From NCBI RefSeq assembly GCF_000686945.1, contig NZ_JMME01000001.1:186001-250000 (forward strand): DNA of 64,000 bases, in the 5' to 3' direction. Position numbers and translations under genes: made by a program. Under the pieces are notes generated by a model that was not told where the DNA came from, did no database searches, and saw only the letters and a program-made list of their open reading frames with translations. The first letter of the stretch is position 1, and the number at the start of each line of letters is the position of its first letter. Shown here piece after piece: positions 55,323 through 63,859 of this stretch. The DNA comes from Selenomonas sp. AE3005. GTDB taxonomy: Bacteria; Bacillota; Negativicutes; Selenomonadales; Selenomonadaceae.

Positions 55323-56633
55323 ATGAATTATCAGGAATCGCTGGCGTATTTAGAAAGTCTTAATATTTTTGGTATCAAACTTGGTCTGGAACGCATGCAA
55401 AAATTGCTGGCACGTTTGGAGCTGCCGCAGGAGCGGTATCGTACCATTCATGTGACCGGCACCAATGGCAAGGGTTCGGTGTCTGCCATGTTGGCAGGCA
55501 TCCTGCGCCATTCGGGGATTCACACAGGCTTTTACAGTTCACCGCATCTCGTTTCCTATACGGAGCGGATAAGGGTGGACGGGCAGGCCATCAGTGAGCA
55601 GGAATTTGCCGACTGTCTAAGTTCCATCAAGGTTTACATTGACCAGATGATAGCAGACGGTGAGGAATGTCCTACCCAGTTTGAAGTATTGACAGCGCTG
55701 GCTTTTTTCTACTTTGCCATCAAGCATGTGGAATACGCCGTCATTGAAGTAGGTTTGGGCGGACTTTTGGATTCCACGAATGTCATTGTGCCGGAAGTTT
55801 CCGTTATCACTAATGTCACCCTGGAACATGCTGACCGCTGCGGCGGTACGCTGGCCGGGGTGGCCCGGCATAAGGCCGGGATTATCAAGGAAGATGTGCC
55901 GGTGGTGACGGCCGCCAAGGGCGAACCATTGGAAATTATCCGCCAGACGGCCGAGGAAAAGAACGCTGACCTGTTTGTGGCCGGTGAAGATTTTTCGACA
56001 GAGTTTATCAGCTGTGCGGAAAACTATCAGTGCCTGGAGTTTACCTCCCATTTGCTGGGCGTGGTCAAGGAACCGTATTCCCTGCATTTGTGGGGCAAAC
56101 ACCAGATAGAAAACAGCGCTCTGGCAGTTATGACGGCACAGCTGCTGCATAATACTGATGACAGAATAACCAATAAGACAATCGATGACGCGCTTAGTCT
56201 GGTCAGCTGGCCGGCCCGGTTTGAGCGGGTTGATTTGGGTGAACAGAAATGCATTGTTGATGGGGCACATAATCCGGCTGGTATGCAGGCACTGCGGGAA
56301 AGTCTCGATATGTACGTGCCGGCCCCGGAACGGGTGTTCCTTTTGGGAATTTTAAAGGACAAGGATATCGAGTCCATGCTGGATATTCTTCTGCGTCCTA
56401 ATGATACCGTGGTGGTCACAGTACCGCATTCAGAAAGAGCGGCTGACCCACAGCAGCTGGCACAGAAGGTTGCTGCCCATGTGCAGCATGTGGAGGCCAT
56501 AGCTGATAACAGCCAGGCCCTGGAGCGTGCTTTGGAACTGGCCAATAAGGAAAAATTATTGGTGCTGGCCGGCTCCTTGTATCTGGTGGGCGGTGTGCGT
56601 AAATTGCTGCTGGATAAGAAGGGGGGAGAATGA
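55323..56633 (+). CDS. folC: Bifunctional folylpolyglutamate synthase/dihydrofolate synthase
   Basis: 436 residues, Mur-ligase fold. The ATP loop is VTGTNGKGSVSAM near residue 45, the FYSSPHLVSYTERIR segment follows, and the second nucleotide region is VDGAHNPAG near residue 316. It adds glutamates to folates. 18 bases downstream of valS and coupled by overlap to the next gene, a common valS-folC order in Firmicutes. Confidence 0.94.
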   Translation: MNYQESLAYLESLNIFGIKLGLERMQKLLARLELPQERYRTIHVTGTNGKGSVSAMLAGILRHSGIHTGFYSSPHLVSYTERIRVDGQAISEQEFADCLSSIKVYIDQMIADGEECPTQFEVLTALAFFYFAIKHVEYAVIEVGLGGLLDSTNVIVPEVSVITNVTLEHADRCGGTLAGVARHKAGIIKEDVPVVTAAKGEPLEIIRQTAEEKNADLFVAGEDFSTEFISCAENYQCLEFTSHLLGVVKEPYSLHLWGKHQIENSALAVMTAQLLHNTDDRITNKTIDDALSLVSWPARFERVDLGEQKCIVDGAHNPAGMQALRESLDMYVPAPERVFLLGILKDKDIESMLDILLRPNDTVVVTVPHSERAADPQQLAQKVAAHVQHVEAIADNSQALERALELANKEKLLVLAGSLYLVGGVRKLLLDKKGGE

Positions 56634-58510
56634 TGGCAAAACAAAAATCCCCGGAAATGACGGCAGTGGAGCAGCGGCGTAAGGCCGCGATGCGGCAGAG
56701 ATGGCAGCAGCGGTTAGAAAAGTGGGCGTGGTATGGTGTGCTGGCAGAGGCCTTTTTCCTGCCATTGTTTCCCTCGCTGGCAACTGTGGCCCTGCTTATC
56801 ACCACGGTGATTACGGCTTTGCGTTTCCGCATTGATGAGGAGTTTGTCTTTCGGCAGCTGCCTTTTGACGTGCCGGTAGGCCTGTTTGTACTGTTAAGTG
56901 CCCTGTCCATTTTGGTATCGCCGGACAAGGGATTCAGCTTTTATAACTGGTATAATCTCGTCGGCGTTTATGTGCTGACATATCTGGTGGTGGGGCAGAA
57001 CCTGCGCAGTGTCCGGCAGATAAAGGAAATTCTGGCGGTATCGGCAGCAGCGGCCGTACTCGTACTGCTGTACGGTTTCCATCAGTTCATGTTTGGCATT
57101 GATATAAGTTCCATGAAATGGGTGGACGGTGAGGCTTTCCCGGAACTGAGAAAACGTGTTTTTTCCACTTGGGAGAATCCCAACATTCTGGCCGGTTATC
57201 TGGACGCTGTTATCTGCATAGGCCTGGGGCTTTTCTTAAAGTGCGGCACCAGGCAGAAACGCATTGTTCTAGGCGTATTTATGGCAGCGGCGGCAGCCTG
57301 CCTGGCCATGACTTATGCCCGTGGCGCCTGCCTCGTGATTGCCATTATCTTTGCTGTCTACGGCATGCTTAAGGATTGGCGGGTACTGCTGGCTTGTGTG
57401 GCTGTGGGGGCTGTGCTCCTGCTGTCGGACCAGGTTCTCTATGAGCGCCTGACTTCGGTCTTTACCAAGGTTGACACTTCTTCGGAAATGCGTCTGGCCT
57501 TTTGGGAGAGCACCGTGGCGATGATTCAGGACCATCCGTTCCTGGGTATAGGCTGGGGTGCTTACTGGATGGTATATCCCGAGTATGATTTCTACCTGCA
57601 GGGGGCGGATATCCGCATTGTCCATGCGCATAATCTGTATCTGAATTACATGGCAGAAATCGGTATCCCGGGGGCAATTTCATTCTTTTGGCTGTTCTTT
57701 GGCTCGCTGTGGCTGGCTTTGTGGCAAAAGTTTAAGCCGGCCGAACCTGTACCCCAGGAGCCGACGCCCTTTGACTACAATGCGGAGACGGCGGCTGATG
57801 TGGAGCTGAAAAAAGTTGCTGACAGTGTTCAGACTGATGACCTGCCGCAGGAACCGCCCGTGTGGAAGGATTTTTGTGACTGGCAGGATTACCGGCTGCT
57901 CGGCGGCCTGTCGCTGGGCCTGGGGCTGGCCATGATATCGGTGGCTCTTAACGGCTTTACCGATGACCTGCTGTTTAATATTCCCACGTCCATGTTCCTG
58001 TGGACGCTGCTGGCGATGATTGCGGCGGTAGCCGAGTTTAATCAGCCGGCGGAAGAGGAAAGCGAGCCTGCGCCGGTGGAAGAACCCATAAGTGACTGGG
58101 GAAATGCCCTGGGAACAGATGCGGCCCCGGAAAAAACGGAGGACGACCCGTTTGCCAAAATGTATGCTGACCCGGTGCCTGAGAAAAAACAGGCTGAGGT
58201 GAAGGCTGAAACAAAAGCTGCCGCCCAAACTGAACCTGCGGCGGAGGAGAAAGCAGCTGCTACGGCAGAAAAACCTGCTGTGGAGACTGCGCCTGTTGTG
58301 GCGACTGCCCCTGCGACGGAAAAAGCGGAAACAGCAGAAACTGCAGAAAAAGTGGAGAAAGCTGCGGCAAGCGAAGGCGAGTCACAGTCCTCCGCCGAAG
58401 TTAAAGATGAAGTAAAAAACGAAGTTAAAGACGCAAAAGTCCAGCTAAAAACAACAGGGGAGGAAAAGCACGATGAAAAGTCCGACGACCATATCAAAGG
58501 CGACCATTGA
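56633..58510 (+). CDS. O-antigen ligase/polymerase-like membrane protein with long charged tail
   Basis: About 625 residues. The first 460 form a polytopic region of 10-12 helices with the Wzy_C/O-antigen ligase box: RLAFWESTVAMIQDHPFLGIG (not quoted further) and VHAHNLYLNYMAEIGIPG near residue 330. Two interrupted cytosolic/periplasmic loops are acidic. The last about 160 residues are low-complexity Ala/Glu/Lys-rich and probably disordered, an uncommon feature for this family. It likely joins polysaccharide to lipid A or another acceptor. Starts overlap the folC stop; the 3' end overlaps rex by 38 bases. Confidence 0.8.
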   Translation: MAKQKSPEMTAVEQRRKAAMRQRWQQRLEKWAWYGVLAEAFFLPLFPSLATVALLITTVITALRFRIDEEFVFRQLPFDVPVGLFVLLSALSILVSPDKGFSFYNWYNLVGVYVLTYLVVGQNLRSVRQIKEILAVSAAAAVLVLLYGFHQFMFGIDISSMKWVDGEAFPELRKRVFSTWENPNILAGYLDAVICIGLGLFLKCGTRQKRIVLGVFMAAAAACLAMTYARGACLVIAIIFAVYGMLKDWRVLLACVAVGAVLLLSDQVLYERLTSVFTKVDTSSEMRLAFWESTVAMIQDHPFLGIGWGAYWMVYPEYDFYLQGADIRIVHAHNLYLNYMAEIGIPGAISFFWLFFGSLWLALWQKFKPAEPVPQEPTPFDYNAETAADVELKKVADSVQTDDLPQEPPVWKDFCDWQDYRLLGGLSLGLGLAMISVALNGFTDDLLFNIPTSMFLWTLLAMIAAVAEFNQPAEEESEPAPVEEPISDWGNALGTDAAPEKTEDDPFAKMYADPVPEKKQAEVKAETKAAAQTEPAAEEKAAATAEKPAVETAPVVATAPATEKAETAETAEKVEKAAASEGESQSSAEVKDEVKNEVKDAKVQLKTTGEEKHDEKSDDHIKGDH

Positions 58511-59102
58511 CCGGCTGCCGCTTTATTTCCGCACCCTGCGCCTGGCTCAGGACGAGGGGATTGATATTATTTCCTCTGATGAGCTGGGACGCCGTTTAGG
58601 CATAACGCCGGAGCAGATTCGTAAGGACTTGGCCTCCTTTGGGCAGTTTGGCAAAAAAGGCGTAGGCTATTACGTCAATGAGCTCAAACGCAATGTGGGC
58701 GATATTCTGGGACTGAACAATCACTGGAACATTGCCATTGTGGGCATTGGTCATCTGGGAGCAGCCCTGGCCAATTTCCATAACTTTGTTAGTCTGGGTT
58801 TTAATCTGGTGGCACTGTTTGACGATGACCCGGCGGTTATTGGCACGACGGTAAATCATGTCAAGGTTGAAGACACGGAGAACATGGCCCAGATAGTGCA
58901 GGAACGTAATATTCATATCGGCATTATCGCCGTGCCGGCAGCTTTTGCCCAAGGGGTTGCTGATAAACTGGTGGCGGCAGGTGTCCGGGGGATTTGGAAT
59001 TTTGCCCCCATTAAGATGGAAGTGCCGGAAGGTATGCATATTGTCAACGAAGATTTGTCGGTAGGACTCAGCAGTTTGTCTTATCACATAAGCCATAAAT
59101 GA
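58473..59102 (+). CDS. rex: Redox-sensing transcriptional repressor Rex
   Basis: 209 residues. The N-terminal winged helix (SDELGRRLGITPEQIRKDL, residues 26-45) is followed by FGQFGKKGVGY and the NAD(H)-binding Rossmann fold with VGIGHLGAAL. Rex senses the NADH/NAD+ ratio and represses fermentative and respiratory genes. GGGGAGG lies before the ATG, which sits within the tail of the upstream gene. Confidence 0.95.
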   Translation: MKSPTTISKATIDRLPLYFRTLRLAQDEGIDIISSDELGRRLGITPEQIRKDLASFGQFGKKGVGYYVNELKRNVGDILGLNNHWNIAIVGIGHLGAALANFHNFVSLGFNLVALFDDDPAVIGTTVNHVKVEDTENMAQIVQERNIHIGIIAVPAAFAQGVADKLVAAGVRGIWNFAPIKMEVPEGMHIVNEDLSVGLSSLSYHISHK

Positions 59103-59103
59103 T

Positions 59104-59988
59104 ATGATTATAATAAGTAAGCTTACGAAAAGTTTCCCGTACAAGACCAAGCAGGGAACGAAAAGTGAAAAGCTGGCCGTGGAGGGACTGTCGTTGACAG
59201 TCCCTTCTGGCCAAATATTCGGCTTGTTAGGCCCTAATGGTGCCGGTAAAACGACGACGATTCGCATGCTCACCATGCAGTTAAAGCCAACCGCCGGCAG
59301 TATCTCCTATGATGGGCAGGATATAGCCAGCCAGGGACAGCAGGTCAAAAGCCTGATCGGTGTGGTGCCGCAGCATGTTAATTTTGACCAGGATTTGACC
59401 GTAGGGGAGAATCTGGAACTGCATGGACGCCTGCACCGTATGCCGCGTGAAGAGCGCCGCCAGCGCATTGCTGAGCTGCTCGACTATGTCGAGCTCAGCG
59501 AGGTGATAAATGAAAATGTGCGGCGGCTGTCCGGCGGTATGAAACGGCGGCTGCTCATTGCCCGGGCGCTTATGCATAAGCCAAGGATTCTGTTTATGGA
59601 TGAACCCACAGTGGCACTTGACCCGCAGGTGCGGCGCCGGATTTGGGATTTAATCCGGGGACTGGCCCGTGATGGCGTTACGGTTTTTCTGACCACCCAT
59701 TACATTGAGGAGGCCGAAAGTCTGTGCCAGCAGGTAGCCATTCTTAACAAGGGCAAATTGATAGCCCTGGATACGCCGGAAAATTTCAAGGAGCAGCTGG
59801 GCAAGTTCACCGTGGAATGGGACGGCGAGGACGGGCGCAGCTACCGCTTTTTCACGGACAAACAGGCAGCCGCAGCCTTTGCCGGCAACCTGGAGGCCGC
59901 CGGCGGCATACTTATACGTCCCACGAATCTGGAGGACGTATTCATTGAGCTGACAGGACATCCAACGCGAAGTAACCTTGAAGTTTAA
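59104..59988 (+). CDS. ABC-2 type exporter, ATP-binding protein
   Basis: 294 residues. Walker A is GPNGAGKTTT, signature RRLSGGMKRRLLIARAL, Walker B ILFMDEPTVALDP, and the H-loop TTHYIEEAE; the C-terminal extension is typical for DrrA/NatA exporters. The partner permease is the gene at 60675, but a toxin-antitoxin pair with its own promoter separates them. Substrate unknown. Begins one base after the rex stop. Confidence 0.9.
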   Translation: MIIISKLTKSFPYKTKQGTKSEKLAVEGLSLTVPSGQIFGLLGPNGAGKTTTIRMLTMQLKPTAGSISYDGQDIASQGQQVKSLIGVVPQHVNFDQDLTVGENLELHGRLHRMPREERRQRIAELLDYVELSEVINENVRRLSGGMKRRLLIARALMHKPRILFMDEPTVALDPQVRRRIWDLIRGLARDGVTVFLTTHYIEEAESLCQQVAILNKGKLIALDTPENFKEQLGKFTVEWDGEDGRSYRFFTDKQAAAAFAGNLEAAGGILIRPTNLEDVFIELTGHPTRSNLEV

Positions 59989-60086
59989 TAGACGTTTATC
60001 TTGAAGGAGCTGTACTCTGATCTGATTCGTTCTGGGCGATGGAATGCATATGGCTATGTGTATTGGGATTAAACAAAGAATGTGTA

Positions 60087-60116
60087 TTTACATTGTAAGT
60101 GCTTATGTAGTATAAT
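60087..60116 (+). promoter_or_regulatory. Promoter of the relB-yoeB-type module with inverted-repeat operator
   Basis: TTTACA (60087-60092), 18-base spacer, TATAAT (60111-60116). CATTGTAAGTG (60091-60101) overlaps the -35, and its exact reverse complement CACTTACAATG lies at 60153-60163 inside the antitoxin start. The arms are 51 bases apart, suitable for looping or two operators bound by the antitoxin complex. Confidence 0.65.
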
Positions 60117-60139
60117 TAGCTTAAAAGGAGGGGTATACT

Positions 60140-60394
60140 ATGAAAGCAACTACACTTACAATGAGGGTTGACCCTGTACTTAAAGAGCAGGCAGAGGCAT
60201 TATGTGCTGAAATGGGGCTGACTCTGTCAACAGCATACACCATGTTTCTGAAGGCAATGGTACGGACACGCTCGATTCCTTTTCCGATAACTGCTGACCC
60301 ATTCTATAGCAAAAAGAACCAGGCATATCTTGCCGAATCCATAGCAGAACTGGAAGCAGGCGGCGGAGAGGAGCACGAGCTCATTGATGTGTAA
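60140..60394 (+). CDS. RelB/DinJ family antitoxin
   Basis: 84 residues. The N-terminus is the ribbon-helix-helix start of DinJ/RelB (TLTMRVDPVLKEQAEALCAEMGLTLSTAYTMFLKAMVRT, not longer quoted), and the C-terminal acidic part binds the toxin. AAAAGGAGG precedes the ATG. The partner gene overlaps it by eight bases. It should autoregulate the module and neutralise the toxin. Confidence 0.9.
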   Translation: MKATTLTMRVDPVLKEQAEALCAEMGLTLSTAYTMFLKAMVRTRSIPFPITADPFYSKKNQAYLAESIAELEAGGGEEHELIDV

Positions 60395-60644
60395 AAAATG
60401 GTCTGGTCGTGCGTGGCAGGAATATCTTGACTGGCAGTTGGAAGACAAGAAGACTGTAAAACGGATAAACGCTCTGATAAAAAGCGTAGAGCGCGATGGC
60501 GTACTGGAAGGCATAGGCAAGCCTGAGCCACTTAAACATAATCTGCAGGGCTGGTTCAGCCGGCGGATTGATGACGAAAACAGGCTGGTATACCGTGTAA
60601 AAGAAAACACTATAGAGATTGCCCAGTGCAAAGGGCATTATTGA
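60387..60644 (+). CDS. YoeB/Txe family toxin
   Basis: 85 residues closely following YoeB: WSGRAWQEYLDWQ at the start, GIGKPEPLKHNL in the middle, and the RRIDDENRLVYRV and AQCKGHY segments at the end, holding the Glu, Arg, His and Tyr expected for the ribosome-dependent mRNA interferase. The ATG at 60387 lies inside the end of the antitoxin gene, so expression is coupled. The pair sits between an ABC ATPase and permease gene. Confidence 0.92.
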   Translation: MCKKWSGRAWQEYLDWQLEDKKTVKRINALIKSVERDGVLEGIGKPEPLKHNLQGWFSRRIDDENRLVYRVKENTIEIAQCKGHY

Positions 60645-60674
60645 TTGGGCTGTGCATAAGGGTGGAATCTGACC

Positions 60675-61418
60675 ATGGAAATGTTATATGATACCTGGAC
60701 GGTGTTCTGGCGTGACTGGGTGGTTCTGAAACGGCGGCTGACCAAGTTTATCCTGGCTCGCATGGTGGCGCCGATGCTGTATCTCGTGGCCTTCGGCTGG
60801 GGTCTGGGGCGCAGTATCAACGTGGGCAGCGGCAGTTATCTCGATTTTCTCGTGCCGGGAATCCTGGCCCTGAACTCGATGAATATCAGTTTTAATAGCA
60901 TTACGCCCGTACATGCGGAGCGCATATATCATAAGAGTCTGGAAGAATATATTCTGGCACCGATAAGGCCGGCCGCTTATGTTTTAGGAAAAGTTCTGGC
61001 CGCGGTTCTGCGCAGTATGCTTTCCAGCCTTATTATCCTGCTGCTGGCCTATGCTTTCGGGGCGCATTTGCATTTGTCGGCGCTCATGCTCGTTGTGCTT
61101 GTTCTGAACGCCGTTATCTTTGCCGAGGTGGGGTTCTTTGCGGCCATGAAAATCAGCACTTATGAGGAAATGAGCCAGGTAAACACTTATATCCTGCTGC
61201 CCATGTCCTTTTTGTGTGGTACTTTTTTTGCGACGCAGGCATTGCCGGCGGCAATCCGCGTGGTTATTGAAATACTGCCGCTTACACATACGAGTATGCT
61301 GCTGCGCAGTATGGGCAGTGGTGCCGGTGCTGATGGTGTTTCGCTGCTTGTACTGGCAGTATATGCCCTGGTAGGTTTTATTTTAAGCCGGCAGGCTTTT
61401 GTGAAACTGATAAAATAA
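60675..61418 (+). CDS. ABC-2 type exporter, permease
   Basis: 247 residues with six hydrophobic segments and the ABC-2 permease pattern near 180-195 (LLPMSFLCGTFFATQALP). It pairs with the ATPase at 59104 by family and order, though a toxin-antitoxin module lies between. Substrate unknown; drug, lipid or polysaccharide export is typical. The ribosome site is GGGTGG. Confidence 0.88.
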   Translation: MEMLYDTWTVFWRDWVVLKRRLTKFILARMVAPMLYLVAFGWGLGRSINVGSGSYLDFLVPGILALNSMNISFNSITPVHAERIYHKSLEEYILAPIRPAAYVLGKVLAAVLRSMLSSLIILLLAYAFGAHLHLSALMLVVLVLNAVIFAEVGFFAAMKISTYEEMSQVNTYILLPMSFLCGTFFATQALPAAIRVVIEILPLTHTSMLLRSMGSGAGADGVSLLVLAVYALVGFILSRQAFVKLIK

Positions 61419-61454
61419 GCGGCTGAGGCAATGGAAAGGCGATGACGATTAAAA

Positions 61455-62294
61455 ATGATACAGGATATATATCCGCATAAGCTGAGCAACGTATTTGTAC
61501 CGTCTGCGCAGCCCAAGGCTGATGATATAATAATCTGTGTAAAGGATAATGGCATATTGGTAAGAGAGTCGGCGGACGGGATAAGATTTCCCGTATGGCA
61601 GGAAATGTCGCAGGGCATAACCTGTCGTTATCTGCTGAGCCTTGACCAGACAGGTGTTTATTACGCCGAACAGGAAGGGCTGGAACCGTGGGCAGGTTTT
61701 GCCTACAAAACGCTGCGGGAAATCCGCTATAATATTGGCGGCCCCCAGGAGCTCATGTATCTTGCCTATACGGCCTGGCACCTTATCTGCTGGTACAGGG
61801 ATAATCGTTATTGCGGCCGTTGTGGTCATGAAACGGAGCATGCGGAGAAGGAACGGGCGCTTTGCTGTCCACATTGCGGCAATACCATTTATCCGCGGAT
61901 TGTACCTGCTGTTGTGGTAGGTGTTACCTGGGGCGATAAGCTGCTCCTGACCAAATACGCCAATCGTAAAATGAGTTTTTACGCACTGGTGGCCGGCTTT
62001 ACGGAAATAGGTGAAACGCTCGAGGAATGTGTGGCCCGCGAGGTCAGGGAGGAAACGGGGCTGCAGGTCAAAAATATCCGCTATTATAAGTCACAGCCCT
62101 GGGGCAGTGTGCAGGACCTGATTGTGGGCTTTTTCTGCGATGTGGCCGGTGATACTGATATCCGCCCGGATAATAATGAACTGGGCGAGGCCGTTTGGGT
62201 TGCGCGTGAGGATATCCAGGGACAGAAGGACGACTGGAGCCTGACCAATCACATGATGATGCTCTTTAAAGATGGCCGGGAACCACGCGCCTAA
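61455..62294 (+). CDS. nudC: NADH pyrophosphatase-type Nudix hydrolase (NudC-like)
   Basis: 279 residues. The zinc ribbon CGRCG...CPHCG is at about 118-140, followed by a Nudix box from GFTEIGETLEECVAREVREETGL (near 175) with the expected Glu and Arg residues. The NudC signature after it reads SQPWGSVQ, close to but not the same as SQPWPFPxS of E. coli NudC, so NAD(H) or NAD-capped RNA substrate use is likely but not certain. Only a weak ribosome site precedes the ATG. Confidence 0.85.
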   Translation: MIQDIYPHKLSNVFVPSAQPKADDIIICVKDNGILVRESADGIRFPVWQEMSQGITCRYLLSLDQTGVYYAEQEGLEPWAGFAYKTLREIRYNIGGPQELMYLAYTAWHLICWYRDNRYCGRCGHETEHAEKERALCCPHCGNTIYPRIVPAVVVGVTWGDKLLLTKYANRKMSFYALVAGFTEIGETLEECVAREVREETGLQVKNIRYYKSQPWGSVQDLIVGFFCDVAGDTDIRPDNNELGEAVWVAREDIQGQKDDWSLTNHMMMLFKDGREPRA

Positions 62295-62318
62295 TATTTA
62301 CTGGCGCTTATCTTTACA

Positions 62319-62347
62319 TTGACACCATCTATGCAAGCGTTTATAAT
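62319..62347 (+). promoter_or_regulatory. Promoter of the cobalamin-riboswitch transcript
   Basis: TTGACA (62319-62324), 17-base spacer, TATAAT (62342-62347), both perfect. TGTGA (62354-62358) and TCACA (62364-62368) form a dyad at the likely transcription start. Confidence 0.9.
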
Positions 62348-62391
62348 AAAACATGTGAGAAAATCACAATTTTTATTCAATTACATAAGAG

Positions 62392-62562
62392 GAACAGGTG
62401 CTGGCCGGCGCACATCCGGCAGCTGAAAAGAGAAGCTGGTTAAAGACCAGCGCGGTCCCGCCACTGTAAGGGGAGCGAACCTGCATAGTTAAGTCACTGG
62501 AAATGCTTTTTCTGGGAAGGCGCAGGCAAGCTATGAACCAAGCCAGGAGAACTGCCTGTTTG
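62392..62562 (+). ncRNA. Cobalamin riboswitch
   Basis: The conserved core GCGGTCCCGCCACTGTAA and the B12 box AGCCAGGAGAACTGCCTG (62541-62558) are present in order, with a P1-type pairing AACAGG/CCTGTT at the ends and a GCCGG/CCGGC helix in the 5' part. It should bind adenosyl- or other cobalamin and switch off the following genes when B12 is sufficient. The sequence from 62563 to 62650 holds further pairing segments that form the expression platform. Confidence 0.95.
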
Positions 62563-62650
62563 ACAATCACCGTTGCGGCCCAAGGGAGGCTGCTGAACCT
62601 GCGAGCGATGGGGAGGGGATTTTTCGTCAGGGTTCTTTATGATGAAATTG

Positions 62651-62686
62651 ACACCTTTTGCGCGCAGACGTGAAAGGTGTTTTCTT
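62651..62686 (+). terminator. Riboswitch expression-platform terminator
   Basis: ACACCTTTT (62651-62659) pairs with GAAAGGTGT (62672-62680), followed by TTTCTT, 26 bases before the cbiK start. It indicates transcriptional control by the riboswitch. Confidence 0.75.
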
Positions 62687-62711
62687 ATGGAAAATGTAGG
62701 AGGTATAAGTT

Positions 62712-63704
62712 ATGAAGAAATGGCAAAAGACGTTAGCGGCAGCTATTGCCTGCGGTGCAGCATTCTCTATGAGCTACGTTCCGGCAGAGGCAGCATACCA
62801 GCTCAATGAGGAGGTCAAGGCTCCGACCAAGGCTTTGAAACAGGCATCTGAAATCGGTGTGCTGAAAAACGAAAACCCGGCTATGGCTAATCTGGCCAAC
62901 AAAGACGCCATTGTAGTTATGACTTTTGGCACGACTTATAAAGATACGCGGGCTAAGACCATTGACGCCACGGTGAAGGCTATTCAGGCTAAGCACCCGA
63001 ATACGAAGGTCGTTACGGCCTATACTTCCCACATCATCATCAATCGTGTGAAGAAGAATGAAGGCATTACTTATCCGACGCCGGAAGAGGCCCTGGAACA
63101 GCTGAAAAAAGAAGGCTATACGCGTGTAGCTCTCGCCAGCCTTGATGTAATTCCGGGCATGGAATACAACTACAATATCGGTGTATACCACAACTACAAA
63201 GACCAGTTCAAGAAAATGACGCTGGGTACGTCTTTGATGTACTGGCAGGGACAGGAAGAACAGGCTGATGATGTGGCTGAAACCATCAAAGCACTGTCCA
63301 CGCAGTTCCCGAAACAGGGTAAAGATGATGCCATTCTGATTTTGGCACATGGTACGCCGCAGGTATCCAATGCTTACTATTCCGTAATTCAGGCAAAACT
63401 TGACGAAGCCGGTTATAAGAACGTATATGTTTACACGGTTGAAGGCTGGCCAAATCTGGAAACTGTCCTGCCCAAGCTCAAGAAGAATGGCATTAAGCAC
63501 GTTACCCTCATGCCGATGATGATGGTAGCTGGCGACCATGCCAACAACGATATGGCTGGCAAGGAAGAAGATTCCCATAAATCCATTCTGGAAAAAGCCG
63601 GTTACAAGGTAGACGCTTATATCCATGGCATTGGGGAAAATAAGGCTATCCGCGACCTTTATGTAAAACGGGCTGAAGATGCCTGGAATGCTCTGGAAAA
63701 ATAA
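62712..63704 (+). CDS. Exported CbiK-type cobaltochelatase
   Basis: 330 residues. A clear signal peptide (MKKWQKT, hydrophobic run, cleavage near AEA/AYQ) directs it out of the cytosol; about 30 extra residues precede the CbiK domain. The two metal-site segments are LAHGTPQ near residue 215 and MMMVAGDHANNDM near residue 275. Signal-bearing CbiK proteins (CbiKP) are known in Desulfovibrio. Control by a cobalamin riboswitch ties it to B12. Periplasmic chelatase, metal binding or transport roles are possible. GTAGGAGG lies before the ATG. Confidence 0.88.
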   Translation: MKKWQKTLAAAIACGAAFSMSYVPAEAAYQLNEEVKAPTKALKQASEIGVLKNENPAMANLANKDAIVVMTFGTTYKDTRAKTIDATVKAIQAKHPNTKVVTAYTSHIIINRVKKNEGITYPTPEEALEQLKKEGYTRVALASLDVIPGMEYNYNIGVYHNYKDQFKKMTLGTSLMYWQGQEEQADDVAETIKALSTQFPKQGKDDAILILAHGTPQVSNAYYSVIQAKLDEAGYKNVYVYTVEGWPNLETVLPKLKKNGIKHVTLMPMMMVAGDHANNDMAGKEEDSHKSILEKAGYKVDAYIHGIGENKAIRDLYVKRAEDAWNALEK

Positions 63705-63743
63705 GATTTCACCATATTCATTTAAATGACACTGACATAGCTA

Positions 63744-63784
63744 TAGCCGCTTGCCCTATCGATCAGAAAGGGGTGAGCGGCTTA
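63744..63784 (+). other. Hairpin between cbiK and cobI/cbiL
   Basis: TAGCCGCTTGCCC pairs with GGGGTGAGCGGCTTA; no T run follows. It may be a weak stop between the riboswitch unit and the next promoter. Confidence 0.5.
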
Positions 63785-63792
63785 GCGTGTAT

Positions 63793-63821
63793 TTGACAGG
63801 GGTAAATCATCATAGTATGAT
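63793..63821 (+). promoter_or_regulatory. Promoter of the cobI/cbiL gene
   Basis: TTGACA (63793-63798), 17-base spacer, TATGAT (63816-63821), 38 bases before the gene start. Confidence 0.75.
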
Positions 63822-63859
63822 AGGCAAAGATACTATTGTTGTATGGAGGTTTTTGATTC

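Noticed and set aside
60040-60096. 18-codon ATG-started frame ahead of the toxin-antitoxin pair
   Set aside because: No ribosome site, overlaps the module's -35 element and has no resemblance to anything.
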